Below, piece by piece: positions 19,254-27,500 of a stretch of 64,000 bases of DNA; position 1 is the stretch's first letter; every line of letters starts with the position of its first letter. This stretch comes from Rhodospirillaceae bacterium. Lineage in GTDB: Bacteria; Pseudomonadota; Alphaproteobacteria; Reyranellales; Reyranellaceae. The translations under genes were made by a program, and so were the position numbers. The notes under the pieces are model-generated. The model did not search any database and had not been told where the DNA came from. It saw only the letters and a list, made by a program, of their open reading frames with translations. The stretch is taken from contig WOUR01000014.1 in the NCBI GenBank assembly GCA_009772935.1, forward strand, positions 124,001 to 188,000, given 5' to 3'.

Positions 19254-20981
19254 GTGGCGCGGTGGTCGCTTCGCTCCAAGCTCGTCATGCTCGTTGCGCT
19301 GGCCTTGCTGCCCGTCCTCGGGGTGGCTGCCTGGCAGGCACGCCTCCAGGAGGAGGCGGCCGTTTCGCAGCGGGCGGCCGCCCTTCGATCCGTGTCCGAC
19401 CTGGCGGTCGCGCGCTATGCCAGCCTCTTCGAAGCCTCGCGGCGTCTGCTGACGGCCGCTTGCGCTGACGAATCCGTCGAGGAGAGTGCTTCGGCAGAGC
19501 CGTCGTCGGCCAGCGCGAACCGGTGCGGCGGCTACCTGGGGAGGTTGCTGGCTGCTTATCCGGGGCAGTACTCGAGCGCGCTGGTTACGGACGAGCAGGG
19601 CATCGCGCGATGCTCCAGCGACTCCAAGGCGGTGGGCATGTCATTCGCGGACCGCGACGTCTTCGAGAAGGCGCGGTCCGCCAGGGGCGTTGTCACCGGC
19701 AATACGGTCGCGAGCCGAATTACCCCGCATGCCATCATTCCGATCGCCGTTCCCGTCATTCGTGACGGGACGTTCCGCGGCATGTGTGCGGTGGGCGTCA
19801 CGCTGAGGGCGCTGGCGCAGGTGGCTGCCCAGGCAGAATCCGCTGGCGATGTCGCGGTGGCCATCGCCGACCGTTCCGGGGCTGCCGTTGGCGGCGATGC
19901 GATGGCGATGCGGCGGCTGCCGGTGCCGGGTCGGCTGGCGGAAGCACTGACCGGCGCCCAGACAGGATTCACCGACTTCGGACAGGATGGCTCGTTCTAC
20001 GAATTCCGGGTCGGGCCGGTCGGCGGGAACGCGCTTTTCGCCGTGGTGTCCGTGCCCGTCAGCGACAATCCGCTGGCGTCTGTCGGTGCCTGGGCGGGCT
20101 TCTTCCTCGTCGTGCTGGCGTCGACCGTCGTGCTGCTGGTGATCTGGTTCGGCGCCGACCGCTGGTGCGTCAGGCCCCTCCGCTATATCCAGGACTTTGC
20201 CGACAAGGTCGCACGCGGCGAAAACATCGCCCTGTCACCGCCGCGGCCCTGGTCCCCGGAGATGGCCTCGGTCGGGGCGGGCGTCACGGCCATGGCGGAG
20301 GCCATCGCCAGTCGCGAGGCGGCTTTGCGCGCCAACCTGGAGCAGCGTGACCACATGCTTCGCGAAATTCATCATCGGGTGAAGAACAACCTGCAGATGA
20401 TATCGAGCCTGCTGAACCTCCAGGCCGGCGAGATCAGGTCGCCTCGCATCCGTCGCTTCTTCGGCGATGCGCAGAACCGCGTGCTCACCCTGTCGATCCT
20501 GCACCGCCATCTCTACGAGCGGTCGAGCTGGTCCCTGGTCGATTTCCAGCAGTTCATCAGCGATCTCGTGCGGCAGATCTCGGTGGGACGCACGCGGGGC
20601 GGCCAGGTGGCGCCTCGATATCACATCCGTGCGCCGATCATGGCGGTCGGACCGGACACCGCCATTCCGATCGGCCTGATCGTTACGGAGGCCGTGAGCA
20701 TTGCGCTCAGCCATGACTTCAGCACGGCGGCCACGCCGGAAATTCGCATCGAGACCAGTGAGCGCGGCGAGGAGGTCCAACTCGTCATCGAGGACAATGG
20801 CGTTGCCCGGGATGGCGGCGTGTCGATCCCCGAGGGAAAGGGGGCCTTCGCCCTCACTCTGATCCGCGGACTGGCGATGCAGCTGGGCGGGGAGGTCACG
20901 ATCGAACGCAAACCGGAAGGCGGCAACAGGGTCATCGTCGTCTTTCCGACGCCCGCTGCGGACGAGCCCCTGAATGCCTAG
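19254..20981 (+). CDS. HisKA_2-type sensor histidine kinase with degenerate ATP-binding motifs (PhyK-like)
   Basis: A 575-residue inner-membrane sensor: first helix about 9-27, a long periplasmic dCache-like sensing domain (about 30-275), second helix about 280-302, a HAMP-like linker, then a HisKA_2 dimerisation box EIHHRVKNNLQMISSLLNLQ with His374 as phosphoacceptor. Its position after phyR makes it the probable PhyR kinase. The ATPase part looks damaged: the N-box Asn is replaced by Ile483 (TEAVSIALSH), the G1 motif reads DNGVA, and the G2 box lacks its usual Gly-Leu-Gly. It may therefore bind ATP poorly or act as a scaffold. The start is GTG 19254. It overlaps the next gene by 8 bp. Confidence 0.88.
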   Translation: MARWSLRSKLVMLVALALLPVLGVAAWQARLQEEAAVSQRAAALRSVSDLAVARYASLFEASRRLLTAACADESVEESASAEPSSASANRCGGYLGRLLAAYPGQYSSALVTDEQGIARCSSDSKAVGMSFADRDVFEKARSARGVVTGNTVASRITPHAIIPIAVPVIRDGTFRGMCAVGVTLRALAQVAAQAESAGDVAVAIADRSGAAVGGDAMAMRRLPVPGRLAEALTGAQTGFTDFGQDGSFYEFRVGPVGGNALFAVVSVPVSDNPLASVGAWAGFFLVVLASTVVLLVIWFGADRWCVRPLRYIQDFADKVARGENIALSPPRPWSPEMASVGAGVTAMAEAIASREAALRANLEQRDHMLREIHHRVKNNLQMISSLLNLQAGEIRSPRIRRFFGDAQNRVLTLSILHRHLYERSSWSLVDFQQFISDLVRQISVGRTRGGQVAPRYHIRAPIMAVGPDTAIPIGLIVTEAVSIALSHDFSTAATPEIRIETSERGEEVQLVIEDNGVARDGGVSIPEGKGAFALTLIRGLAMQLGGEVTIERKPEGGNRVIVVFPTPAADEPLNA

Positions 20982-23541
20982 CCTCCTGAGATCGGCGCGC
21001 TCGACTGGTGTCATCGCGGGCATCACCCTCGCCGTGCTGATCGCGACGGGGCTCATGCTGGCATTCGCGCACTCCAAGTCGGCCGCCCGCCAGCAGCGCC
21101 TGGTCGTGGCCAACTACGAGACGATGGCGTTGATGCGCGAGACGGTGATCGCGGTGCAGGACGCAGAGATCGGGCTGCGCGGTTTCCTGCTGACGGGCGA
21201 CGTCACGAGGCTGGAACCCTACGAGCGCGCGCGCCTCCGGATCGAATCGAGCATGCGTCAGCTCGAAGCCGCGGTGGCTGGCGACCCCGACACGACGCGC
21301 CAGTTCCTCGAGTTCCGCAGCGTCACGATGCAGAAGTTCGAGCAGCTGAATGCCACGGTTGGGGCCTACCAGCTCGACGGTCGCGAGGCGGCCCTCGCGC
21401 TCGATCGGACGGGCGCTGGCCGGGCGCTGCTGAGCCAGGTCAGGTTGCTCGGTGATGCACTCGTCGAGGGACAGAGGCTCCTGCTGGCGCGGCGCCTGAC
21501 AACCCTGCGATCGGAGCAGGAGCAGGCCGATAGAGCCGGCCTGCTGGTGATGGGCGGGGCGTTCGTCTGCCTGATCGTGGGCATCTACATCGTCGTGCGC
21601 AGTGCCGGCCGCCTGGAGCGCAGCCAGCATGCTCTCGCCGGGCGGTCACGCCTTCTCCAGGCGACCCTGGAGAGCCTGCGTGACCCCATCTTCGTGATCG
21701 ACGGCGAGCGGAGCGTCGTGGCGTGGAATGAGGCGTTCGCGAGGCTGGCGCAGTGGGAGCCGGGCAAGCAGGCACCGCCGACGCTGGATCAGCTCCTGTC
21801 GGACCGCTCGCCTGCGACGCGGGCCCTTCTCCTGCCGCTCGAGCTCGGCGCGACTCCCTCCACGGCGCCAGCCGTGGTCCGCGTGGCGCATGACGGGCGG
21901 GACTACGAGATCTACCGCGGCGAAATGTCGGGCGGCGGCGCGGTCGTGCGGTGTGTCGACATCACCGAGAAGCTGCGTGATGAAGCTGCCCTTCGGCAAG
22001 GCCAGAAGATGGAAGCCACCGGCCAGCTCACCGGCGGCATGGCGCACGACTTCAACAACATCCTGCAGGTCATCCGGGCCAACCTGGATCTGCTGAAGGG
22101 TGAGGCCGGGGACAATGCCGCGATGCTGTCGCGGGTGCAGAGCGCGACGGCGGCGGCCGACCGCGGCGCGCGTCTCACCCAGCAGCTCCTGGCCTTCGCC
22201 CGCAGGCAACCGCTGACGCCGCAGCCCACGAACGTCGCCAGGCTGGTCGGCGATCTCGCCGACCTGATGCGTCACTCTCTGGGAGAGCGAATCGGCATCG
22301 AACTCAAGCTGGCCGAGGAACCGTGGAACGCCCGGATCGATGCCGGCCAACTCGAAAATGCCATCCTCAATCTTGCGATCAATGCCCGCGATGCCATGCC
22401 GGATGGCGGCACCGTGCGCGTGGAAGTCTCCAATGCGACGCTCGACCGCCGGTACGCAGCGCTGCACCCCGACGTGACCCCCGGCCCCTATGTTCTGGTC
22501 GACGTGAGCGACACCGGCATCGGCATGCCGCCCGAGGTCGCGGCGCAGGCGTTCGATCCGTTCTTTACGACCAAGGGTGACGGCAAGGGCACGGGGCTTG
22601 GCCTCAGCATGGTCTATGGCTTCGTCCGACAGTCGAACGGGCATATCCGGATCGACAGCGCGATCGGGCAGGGAACCAGCATCAAGCTCTATCTGCCGCG
22701 CACCGAGGATCCGGTTGTCGAGGATGCGGCTGAACCGGCCAGTGCCGTGAGCGGCAGCGAGCGAATCCTCGTCGTGGAAGACAGCGAAGACGTCAGGCGT
22801 GCCGTGGTCGACATGCTGAAGGGGTGGGGCTATCGGGTGGAGGCTGCGGAGGATCCCGACGTGGCGGCGGCGATCCTGGAAAGGGATTCCGCGTTCGATC
22901 TCCTGTTCACGGACATCGTGATGCCGGGAACGATAACGGCCGTCGAGCTTGCGCAGCTGGCCCAGCGCCTGAAGCCCGGTATTGCCGTACTGCTGACGTC
23001 CGGATTTGCCCGCGGCCTGATCCCCGATCACACGCGGTCGGGCTACCCCATGATAGCCAAGCCCTACAGCAGCGAGGCCCTGTCGACGAAGCTGCGCAGC
23101 GTTCTTGCGAGCCGGCGGCCGGTGCTCGCGCCGCCCGCAAGCGCTCCCGCGGAGGAGCTCGTGCCGCCGCCGGCGGCCGAGGGCCGGGCGAGGCGGGTCC
23201 TGCTGGTGGAGGACGAGGTCCTGTTGCGAATGTCGACCACCGACATGCTCGAGCGGCTCGGGTGTTCGGTGGCCGGGGTCGGCAGTGGCGAGGCCGCCCT
23301 GGATCTCCTCGCCCGGGAACGAGACTATGACCTTCTGGTGACCGACGTGGGCCTGCCGGGGATGAGCGGGGAGGATCTCGCCGTGAAGGTGCGCCAGCAG
23401 TACCCCACCTTGCCGGTGGTGATCGCCAGCGGTTACGGCCGCCCCGGCCTGCAGGGCGAGGGAATACAGTTCATTTCCAAGCCATATTCCTCCGTCGACC
23501 TGCAGCAGGCGCTGGACCATACCACGCGACGGGTCGCCTGA
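20974..23541 (+). CDS. Hybrid sensor histidine kinase: CHASE3, PAS, HisKA, HATPase, two receivers
   Basis: An 855-residue hybrid kinase. Helices at about 12-32 and 190-210 flank a CHASE3 sensing domain (ETVIAVQDAEIGLRGFLLTGD). Then a PAS-like domain (about 225-330), the phosphoacceptor box GGMAHDFNNIL, an intact HATPase (NLAINARDAM, DTGIGMP, GKGTGLGLSMVYG), and two receivers with Asp in LLFTDIVMPG and LLVTDVGLPG. It overlaps the HisKA_2 kinase by 8 bp, so it is coupled to the phyR operon. It may feed PhyR directly, supply ATPase function the upstream kinase lacks, or act as a phosphate sink. Confidence 0.92.
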   Translation: MPSLLRSARSTGVIAGITLAVLIATGLMLAFAHSKSAARQQRLVVANYETMALMRETVIAVQDAEIGLRGFLLTGDVTRLEPYERARLRIESSMRQLEAAVAGDPDTTRQFLEFRSVTMQKFEQLNATVGAYQLDGREAALALDRTGAGRALLSQVRLLGDALVEGQRLLLARRLTTLRSEQEQADRAGLLVMGGAFVCLIVGIYIVVRSAGRLERSQHALAGRSRLLQATLESLRDPIFVIDGERSVVAWNEAFARLAQWEPGKQAPPTLDQLLSDRSPATRALLLPLELGATPSTAPAVVRVAHDGRDYEIYRGEMSGGGAVVRCVDITEKLRDEAALRQGQKMEATGQLTGGMAHDFNNILQVIRANLDLLKGEAGDNAAMLSRVQSATAAADRGARLTQQLLAFARRQPLTPQPTNVARLVGDLADLMRHSLGERIGIELKLAEEPWNARIDAGQLENAILNLAINARDAMPDGGTVRVEVSNATLDRRYAALHPDVTPGPYVLVDVSDTGIGMPPEVAAQAFDPFFTTKGDGKGTGLGLSMVYGFVRQSNGHIRIDSAIGQGTSIKLYLPRTEDPVVEDAAEPASAVSGSERILVVEDSEDVRRAVVDMLKGWGYRVEAAEDPDVAAAILERDSAFDLLFTDIVMPGTITAVELAQLAQRLKPGIAVLLTSGFARGLIPDHTRSGYPMIAKPYSSEALSTKLRSVLASRRPVLAPPASAPAEELVPPPAAEGRARRVLLVEDEVLLRMSTTDMLERLGCSVAGVGSGEAALDLLARERDYDLLVTDVGLPGMSGEDLAVKVRQQYPTLPVVIASGYGRPGLQGEGIQFISKPYSSVDLQQALDHTTRRVA

Positions 23542-23574
23542 CGCTTTCGGCACGCCGAATACCGCGCGACGGCT

Positions 23575-23600
23575 GCAACCCCCCACGAGTTTGTGGCGTT
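23575..23600 (+). promoter_or_regulatory. EcfG-like promoter (GCAACC...CGTT) before a 48-residue membrane protein
   Basis: GCAAC, 17 bases, CGTT. It differs from the EcfG consensus only at the second base (C for G). The start codon at 23636 is 35 bp further on. The same variant appears at 23808, 26503, 27427 (minus strand) and 28624. Confidence 0.6.
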
Positions 23601-23635
23601 CATCTGTTGAGGATGGGGCAATCGTGGAGGGGAAC

Positions 23636-23782
23636 ATGAAGTCGAAGCAGGTGCCCGAAACGTCGAACATGACGCAGGATCATTCGGATCACGGTCCGCT
23701 GGCCGGCGAGTTGATGGATCTCTACGTCGCCATGCTCATCGTCATACCGATCGCCTTCGTCCTCAAGTCCCTCTGGGTTTGA
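23636..23782 (+). CDS. Small membrane protein, 48 residues
   Basis: The N-terminal half is polar (MKSKQVPETSNMTQDHSDHG) and the C-terminal half is one hydrophobic helix (LMDLYVAMLIVIPIAFVLKSLWV), so a single-pass inner-membrane protein is expected. GGAGGGGAAC precedes the ATG. The EcfG-like element upstream and the stress-island setting suggest stress induction. I do not recognise a family. Confidence 0.7.
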   Translation: MKSKQVPETSNMTQDHSDHGPLAGELMDLYVAMLIVIPIAFVLKSLWV

Positions 23783-23807
23783 ACCCCTCGGCGCCGGTGC
23801 GCGCCCG

Positions 23808-23833
23808 GCAACCTCGTGTTCGGCCCGAGCGTT
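23808..23833 (+). promoter_or_regulatory. EcfG-like promoter (GCAACC...CGTT) before the csbD gene
   Basis: GCAAC, 17 bases, CGTT, ending 27 bp before the ATG at 23861. CsbD genes are commonly controlled by general stress sigma factors, which supports the assignment. Confidence 0.65.
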
Positions 23834-23860
23834 AGCAGGACCCAATCAGGAGGTATTCAG

Positions 23861-24187
23861 ATGCGTTCTATCGCCACCCTGGCGGCTTGTGCCGCCGTTG
23901 CCGTCGTTTCCGTGCCGCTCGTCGCCGGCGCCCAGACGACCGCCCCGACGACGACCACGACTCAGAGTGACGCGCAGACAATGTGGGAGAAGGTCAAGGG
24001 CAGCTGGAACCAGACCAAGGGCGCGGTGAAGGAGCAGTGGGGGCGGCTCACCGACGACGATCTGTTGGCCATCGAAGGCCGCCGCGACCAGCTCGTGGGC
24101 AAGATCCAGACGCGCTACGGCATTTCCCGCGAAGCCGCCGAGGCCCAGGTCGGCGCCTGGGAAAAGAGCCGCCTGAAGGACATGTGA
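23861..24187 (+). CDS. CsbD family stress protein with an N-terminal signal peptide
   Basis: A 108-residue protein. Residues 1-24 are a signal peptide (MRSIATLAACAAVAVVSVPL, then VAGAQ). A Thr-rich linker follows, and residues about 42-108 are a CsbD domain (WEKVKGSWNQTKGAVKEQWG, DDDLLAIEGRRDQLVGKIQ, YGISREAAEAQV). Classical CsbD proteins are cytoplasmic; this one should be periplasmic. The ATG at 23861 follows CAGGAGGT. It shares a transcript with the exported protein 11 bp downstream. Confidence 0.88.
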   Translation: MRSIATLAACAAVAVVSVPLVAGAQTTAPTTTTTQSDAQTMWEKVKGSWNQTKGAVKEQWGRLTDDDLLAIEGRRDQLVGKIQTRYGISREAAEAQVGAWEKSRLKDM

Positions 24188-24198
24188 GGAGCACGGAG

Positions 24199-24807
24199 AT
24201 GAGCCGCTACGTTACTCTCACGGCTGTGGCCGGCGCCCTGGCGTTCGCCTCGGCGAGCCCGGCGCTCGCCCAGGTGACGTCCGCCCAGACGCCCGGCACG
24301 ATCGGCGCCGGGGTGTCGGCCAGTGGCGTCAGCCAATTCAAGGACGAGCGGACCGGCAAGGTCTGGACGCCCGAGAACGTCAGCAAGGACAACCAGACCC
24401 CGCAGCAGCAGGCGGCGATGCCCGCGACGCCCGCCGACAAGGCATTCGACCCCAACAGCCAGTCGGTCGGGATGCAGGTCGTCGTGCAACGGCCGCGGGG
24501 CAACCTCATGGGGACCGTGCCGATCACCGCCGGCCCGACGGTGCCGGTGGTCGTGATCGATAGTCCGTGGCTGCAGGCCGTGCCGCAGCAGAACTGGTTG
24601 TCGGTGCTCTATGTCACCAACAACAGCGGAAACGTCGTCGATCCGGTCGTCGGATGTACCTTCACCAATGGCGGGCGTCCGGTACAGGACACGCGCGTCG
24701 TGCTTTCTCCGGCCGGCCCCGGCGAACGCTGGGGTGTTCCGGTCTATGGACCGCCGGTGTCCACGTTCGTCGATCGGGTGACCTGCCGTCTTCTGTCGCC
24801 GTCGTAA
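24199..24807 (+). CDS. Exported protein of unknown function (paralogue of the gene at 14776)
   Basis: A 202-residue protein with a signal peptide ending about PALAQ (residue 24). Conserved blocks shared with the 14776 gene product: KDERTGKVWTPENV, VVVQRP, LYVTNNSGN with a following CTFTNGGRPV, TRVVLSPAGPGERWG and YGPPVSTFVDRVTC. The two Cys residues at the FTN block and near the end are in the same places. It follows csbD in one operon, which ties this copy to the stress response. Function unknown; a periplasmic beta-rich fold is my inference. Confidence 0.8.
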   Translation: MSRYVTLTAVAGALAFASASPALAQVTSAQTPGTIGAGVSASGVSQFKDERTGKVWTPENVSKDNQTPQQQAAMPATPADKAFDPNSQSVGMQVVVQRPRGNLMGTVPITAGPTVPVVVIDSPWLQAVPQQNWLSVLYVTNNSGNVVDPVVGCTFTNGGRPVQDTRVVLSPAGPGERWGVPVYGPPVSTFVDRVTCRLLSPS

Positions 24808-24837
24808 CCCGTCGCCTCTTCCGGACAGCGAATTGCA

Positions 24838-24867
24838 GGCCGGCCTTCCTGAAAGGGAAGGCCGGCC
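24838..24867 (+). terminator. Terminator of the csbD operon
   Basis: GGCCGGCCTTCC and GGAAGGCCGGCC form 12-bp perfect arms around a 6-base loop, followed by CGTTTCGTTT. It starts 30 bp after the stop of the exported-protein gene. Confidence 0.75.
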
Positions 24868-24928
24868 CGTTTCGTTTGGTACCAAAGAACGCTACGGTGT
24901 TGGTCCGGGATGAAGGGGAAGATTTCAC

Positions 24929-26500
24929 ATGCGTAGCATCGGGTTGGGACGCCGGACGGCACTGGCAGGCGGTGTCGCTTTGGCGAGCACTTCTTTGATT
25001 CGTCCCCGCGAGGCGCGGGCGGCGAAGGGACTGACGGTCGTCCTCGAATCCGAGGTGACGATCCTCGACCCGCACGCGACGACGGCAGCGATCACCCGCA
25101 CCTTCGGCACCCACGTCTTCGACACGCTCTTCGCGATGAACGACAAGGGCGAGATCAAGCCGCAGATGGTCGAGAGCTACGACAGCAGCCCCGACAAGCT
25201 GACCTGGACCTTCGTCCTGCGGGACGGGCTCAAGTGGCATGACGGCAACCCGGTCACCGCCGAGGATTGCGTGGCCTCGCTCAAGCGCTGGTCGGTGCGC
25301 GATCCCCTGGGCAAGATGCTGATGGCGGATACGGCCTCACTGGAAGCGACGAACCCGAAAACCATCAAGTTCGTGCTGAAGCAGCCTTTCCCGTTGATCC
25401 TCGACGTGTTGGGCAAGCCGAACGCACCGCTGCCGGTCATGATGCCGGCCCGTCTGGCCGCGACTCCTGCCGACCAGCGCATTCCCGAGCCGATCGGATC
25501 CGGTCCGTTTCGCTTCCTCAAGAACCAGTGGCGGCCTGGCGATTCCATGGTGCTGGAGCGCAACGCCGCTTACGTGCCGCGCAAGGAAGCACCGGATTTT
25601 CTGACCGGCGGGAAGAACGTGAAGATCGACCAGCTCACCCTGCGCGTGATGCCGGACCCGTCGACCGGCGCAAACGCGCTGATCGCGGGCGAGATCGACT
25701 ACATGCAGTACCTGCCGTTCGACATGCTGCCGGTGCTGGAAAAGGAGAAGTCCGTCAAGCTGCTGGGCCTGGGCGGCATTCACCAGTTCCAGGGCAATTT
25801 CCGGCTGAACCACGCCTTCCCACCCTTCGACAATCCGGCGGTGCGCAAGGTCATGTGGAAGCTGGTCGACCCGAGCGCGACGCTGACGGCGATCGGCGTG
25901 CCGGAGAAGTACCAGACCCAGAATTGTGCGTCGTTCTGGATGTGCGGCGCGCCGCTTTCGACGGATGCCGGCGCCAACGGGAACAAGTTCGACCTCGCGG
26001 CCGCTCGCGCCGAGCTGAAGGCCTCCGGGTACAAGGGCGAGCCGGTCATCATCCTCGAAGTCGCCGGGTCGATCAGCCAGACCGCTTCGCAGGTGCTGGT
26101 CCAGAACATGAAGGATATCGGCTTCGTCGTGGAGCAGCAGCCGCGCGACTGGCCGACCGTCCTCGCCCGTCGCGCCAAGAAGGACGGTTGGTCGATGTTT
26201 CCGGTCTATTCGAACGGTACGGACATGTACTCGCCGCTGACGCACTTCTACGTCGCGGCGACCTGCAACGATTTCCCCGGCTGGTCCTGCGACAACCGTA
26301 TTCCCGACCTGCTGAAGACCTACACGCGGGCCAACACGCTCGAGGAGCGCAGGAAGATCGCCGCGGAGATCCAGGTGATTGCCTACGAGCTCGTCCCGGC
26401 CGTGATGTGGGGACAGTTCACGAGACCTGCCGGATATCGCAGCGACCTGAAAGACCTCATCCAGTCGTCCTACCCCATGTTCTGGCAAGTCGACCGCTAG
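24929..26500 (+). CDS. ABC transporter substrate-binding protein (family 5, peptide/nickel/opine type)
   Basis: A 523-residue periplasmic binding protein of the SBP_bac_5 family. The N-terminus has a twin-Arg signal (LGRRTALAGGVALAST) ending about ARAAK, so Tat export is likely. Family marks: LDPHATTAAITRTFGTHVFDTLF, LVESYD-like segment, FVLRDGLKWHDGNPVTAEDCVAS and PIGSGPF. No permease or ATPase genes are next to it, so its partner transporter lies elsewhere. The ligand cannot be inferred. It does not appear to be part of the stress regulon: no EcfG-like element is upstream. Confidence 0.9.
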   Translation: MRSIGLGRRTALAGGVALASTSLIRPREARAAKGLTVVLESEVTILDPHATTAAITRTFGTHVFDTLFAMNDKGEIKPQMVESYDSSPDKLTWTFVLRDGLKWHDGNPVTAEDCVASLKRWSVRDPLGKMLMADTASLEATNPKTIKFVLKQPFPLILDVLGKPNAPLPVMMPARLAATPADQRIPEPIGSGPFRFLKNQWRPGDSMVLERNAAYVPRKEAPDFLTGGKNVKIDQLTLRVMPDPSTGANALIAGEIDYMQYLPFDMLPVLEKEKSVKLLGLGGIHQFQGNFRLNHAFPPFDNPAVRKVMWKLVDPSATLTAIGVPEKYQTQNCASFWMCGAPLSTDAGANGNKFDLAAARAELKASGYKGEPVIILEVAGSISQTASQVLVQNMKDIGFVVEQQPRDWPTVLARRAKKDGWSMFPVYSNGTDMYSPLTHFYVAATCNDFPGWSCDNRIPDLLKTYTRANTLEERRKIAAEIQVIAYELVPAVMWGQFTRPAGYRSDLKDLIQSSYPMFWQVDR

Positions 26501-26502
26501 GA

Positions 26503-26528
26503 GCAACCGTCCACGCGCCCACCTCGTT
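26503..26528 (+). promoter_or_regulatory. EcfG-like promoter (GCAACC...CGTT) before the small acetyltransferase
   Basis: GCAAC, 17 bases, CGTT, beginning 2 bp after the stop of the binding-protein gene and ending 31 bp before the ATG at 26560. Confidence 0.6.
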
Positions 26529-26559
26529 GCGGATCGGGCGCGTCGATGACAGGTGAAAC

Positions 26560-26829
26560 ATGACAGTCACGCACAACGTCGCACAGCAGCGATATGAGCT
26601 GCCGCTCGAGCACGGGCTGGCGATTGCCGTCTATCGCCAGCAGGGCGACGCGCGGATTTTCACCCACACCGAAGTGCCGCCGGAAGACGAAGGCAAGGGC
26701 ATCGGCGCGCGGATCGTAAAGACCGCCCTGGAGGACACACGCAGGCAGGGATTCAGGATCGTCCCGGCCTGTAGTTTCGTCGTCGCCTACGTGCGACGTC
26801 ATCCCGAGTTCGACGACAGCAATCGCTGA
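26560..26829 (+). CDS. Small GNAT-fold N-acetyltransferase (YjdJ/COG2388 type)
   Basis: An 89-residue minimal acetyltransferase. It has the RYELPLEHGLAIAVYRQQ strand pair, HTEVPPEDEGKGIGARIVK with the acetyl-CoA loop (EGKGIG), and the PACSFVVAYVRRHPEF C-terminal block typical of COG2388. Substrates of this group are largely unknown; some act on small molecules or proteins during stress. CAGGTG precedes the ATG. It ends directly against the convergent DUF2177 gene. Confidence 0.85.
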   Translation: MTVTHNVAQQRYELPLEHGLAIAVYRQQGDARIFTHTEVPPEDEGKGIGARIVKTALEDTRRQGFRIVPACSFVVAYVRRHPEFDDSNR

Positions 26830-27225
26830 TCAGGGCCTCACGACCAGGAACGTCACAAGGGTCGCTGCCGCGGTGACCGCGGTTCCCCAGGCGAGGTCGA
26901 CGGCGCTGACGGCCATCGGCCAGCCCCGCAGCGTCGCGAGGTTCGTGAGGTCGTAGGCGGCATAAACGCAGAAGCCGAAAAGTCCTCCGTAGAGAAGGGC
27001 GCTCGACCAGGTCCCGGCACCCAGCGCGAGCTGCACCGGGAAGATCGCGATCCCGGCCGCATGCACGACGTAGAAGAGGATGGCGACGCTCCAGATCGGC
27101 TTGTCCAGGAGCAGTTGACCGAGTCGCGCCTTGTAGAAGTCGCGGCTGACCACGCCCAGCCACAATGCATCGAGGATCGCCAGGACGACGAGAGCGACGA
27201 CGTAGCTGACGATCAGGGTCTTCAT
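26830..27225 (-). CDS. DUF2177 family membrane protein
   Basis: A 131-residue inner-membrane protein with four hydrophobic helices. It carries the DUF2177 pattern: LDALWLGVVSRDFYKARLG near the start, LFYVVHAAGIAIFPV, and YGGLFGFCVYAAYDLTNLATL with WPMAVSAVDLAWG. The biochemical role is unknown. A 43-residue membrane protein gene ends 9 bp upstream, and both probably use the EcfG-like element at 27403-27427. Confidence 0.85.
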   Translation of the reverse strand: MKTLIVSYVVALVVLAILDALWLGVVSRDFYKARLGQLLLDKPIWSVAILFYVVHAAGIAIFPVQLALGAGTWSSALLYGGLFGFCVYAAYDLTNLATLRGWPMAVSAVDLAWGTAVTAAATLVTFLVVRP

Positions 27226-27234
27226 GGAGAAAGC

Positions 27235-27366
27235 TTACTGGGTGAGGAAGAACCAGGCCAGCGCCATGCCTGCGGCCGCACCGATGAAGGAAATGATGAG
27301 TACGGTGATGACGCGTCCGGTGACCACGCCACCGCGGGCTTCGGTCGGGGTAACTTCGGGTTGCAC
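27235..27366 (-). CDS. Small single-pass membrane protein, 43 residues
   Basis: Starts at GTG 27366 ([20 protein letters not shown]) and continues as one hydrophobic helix ending [12 protein letters not shown] lies about 10 bases upstream. The open frame extends further, but that part reads as Arg/Pro-rich non-coding sequence and overlaps the promoter. It is 9 bp upstream of the DUF2177 gene. I recognise no family. Confidence 0.6.
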   Translation of the reverse strand: MQPEVTPTEARGGVVTGRVITVLIISFIGAAAGMALAWFFLTQ

Positions 27367-27402
27367 GACTTCGCTCCAGCGTTGGGGACAGGTTGGTTGC
27401 TC

Positions 27403-27427
27403 AACGCCTCGCTTGGGGCGGGGTTGC
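27403..27427 (-). promoter_or_regulatory. EcfG-like promoter (GCAACC...CGTT), minus strand, for the DUF2177 pair
   Basis: Read on the minus strand: GCAAC, 16 bases, CGTT. It points toward the GTG at 27366 and lies back-to-back with the plus-strand element at 27434-27459; the two -35 boxes are 6 bp apart. Confidence 0.5.
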
Positions 27428-27433
27428 CAACTG

Positions 27434-27459
27434 GGAACCCGTGCTCCCGCGCCGGCGTT
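27434..27459 (+). promoter_or_regulatory. EcfG-type promoter (GGAACC...CGTT) before DUF1328
   Basis: GGAAC, 17 bases, CGTT: an exact EcfG consensus match, ending 41 bp before the ATG at 27501. Confidence 0.72.
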
Positions 27460-27500
27460 TCCAGCACGACACCTGCCAAGCTGCACAAGGAGCGGAGCAC

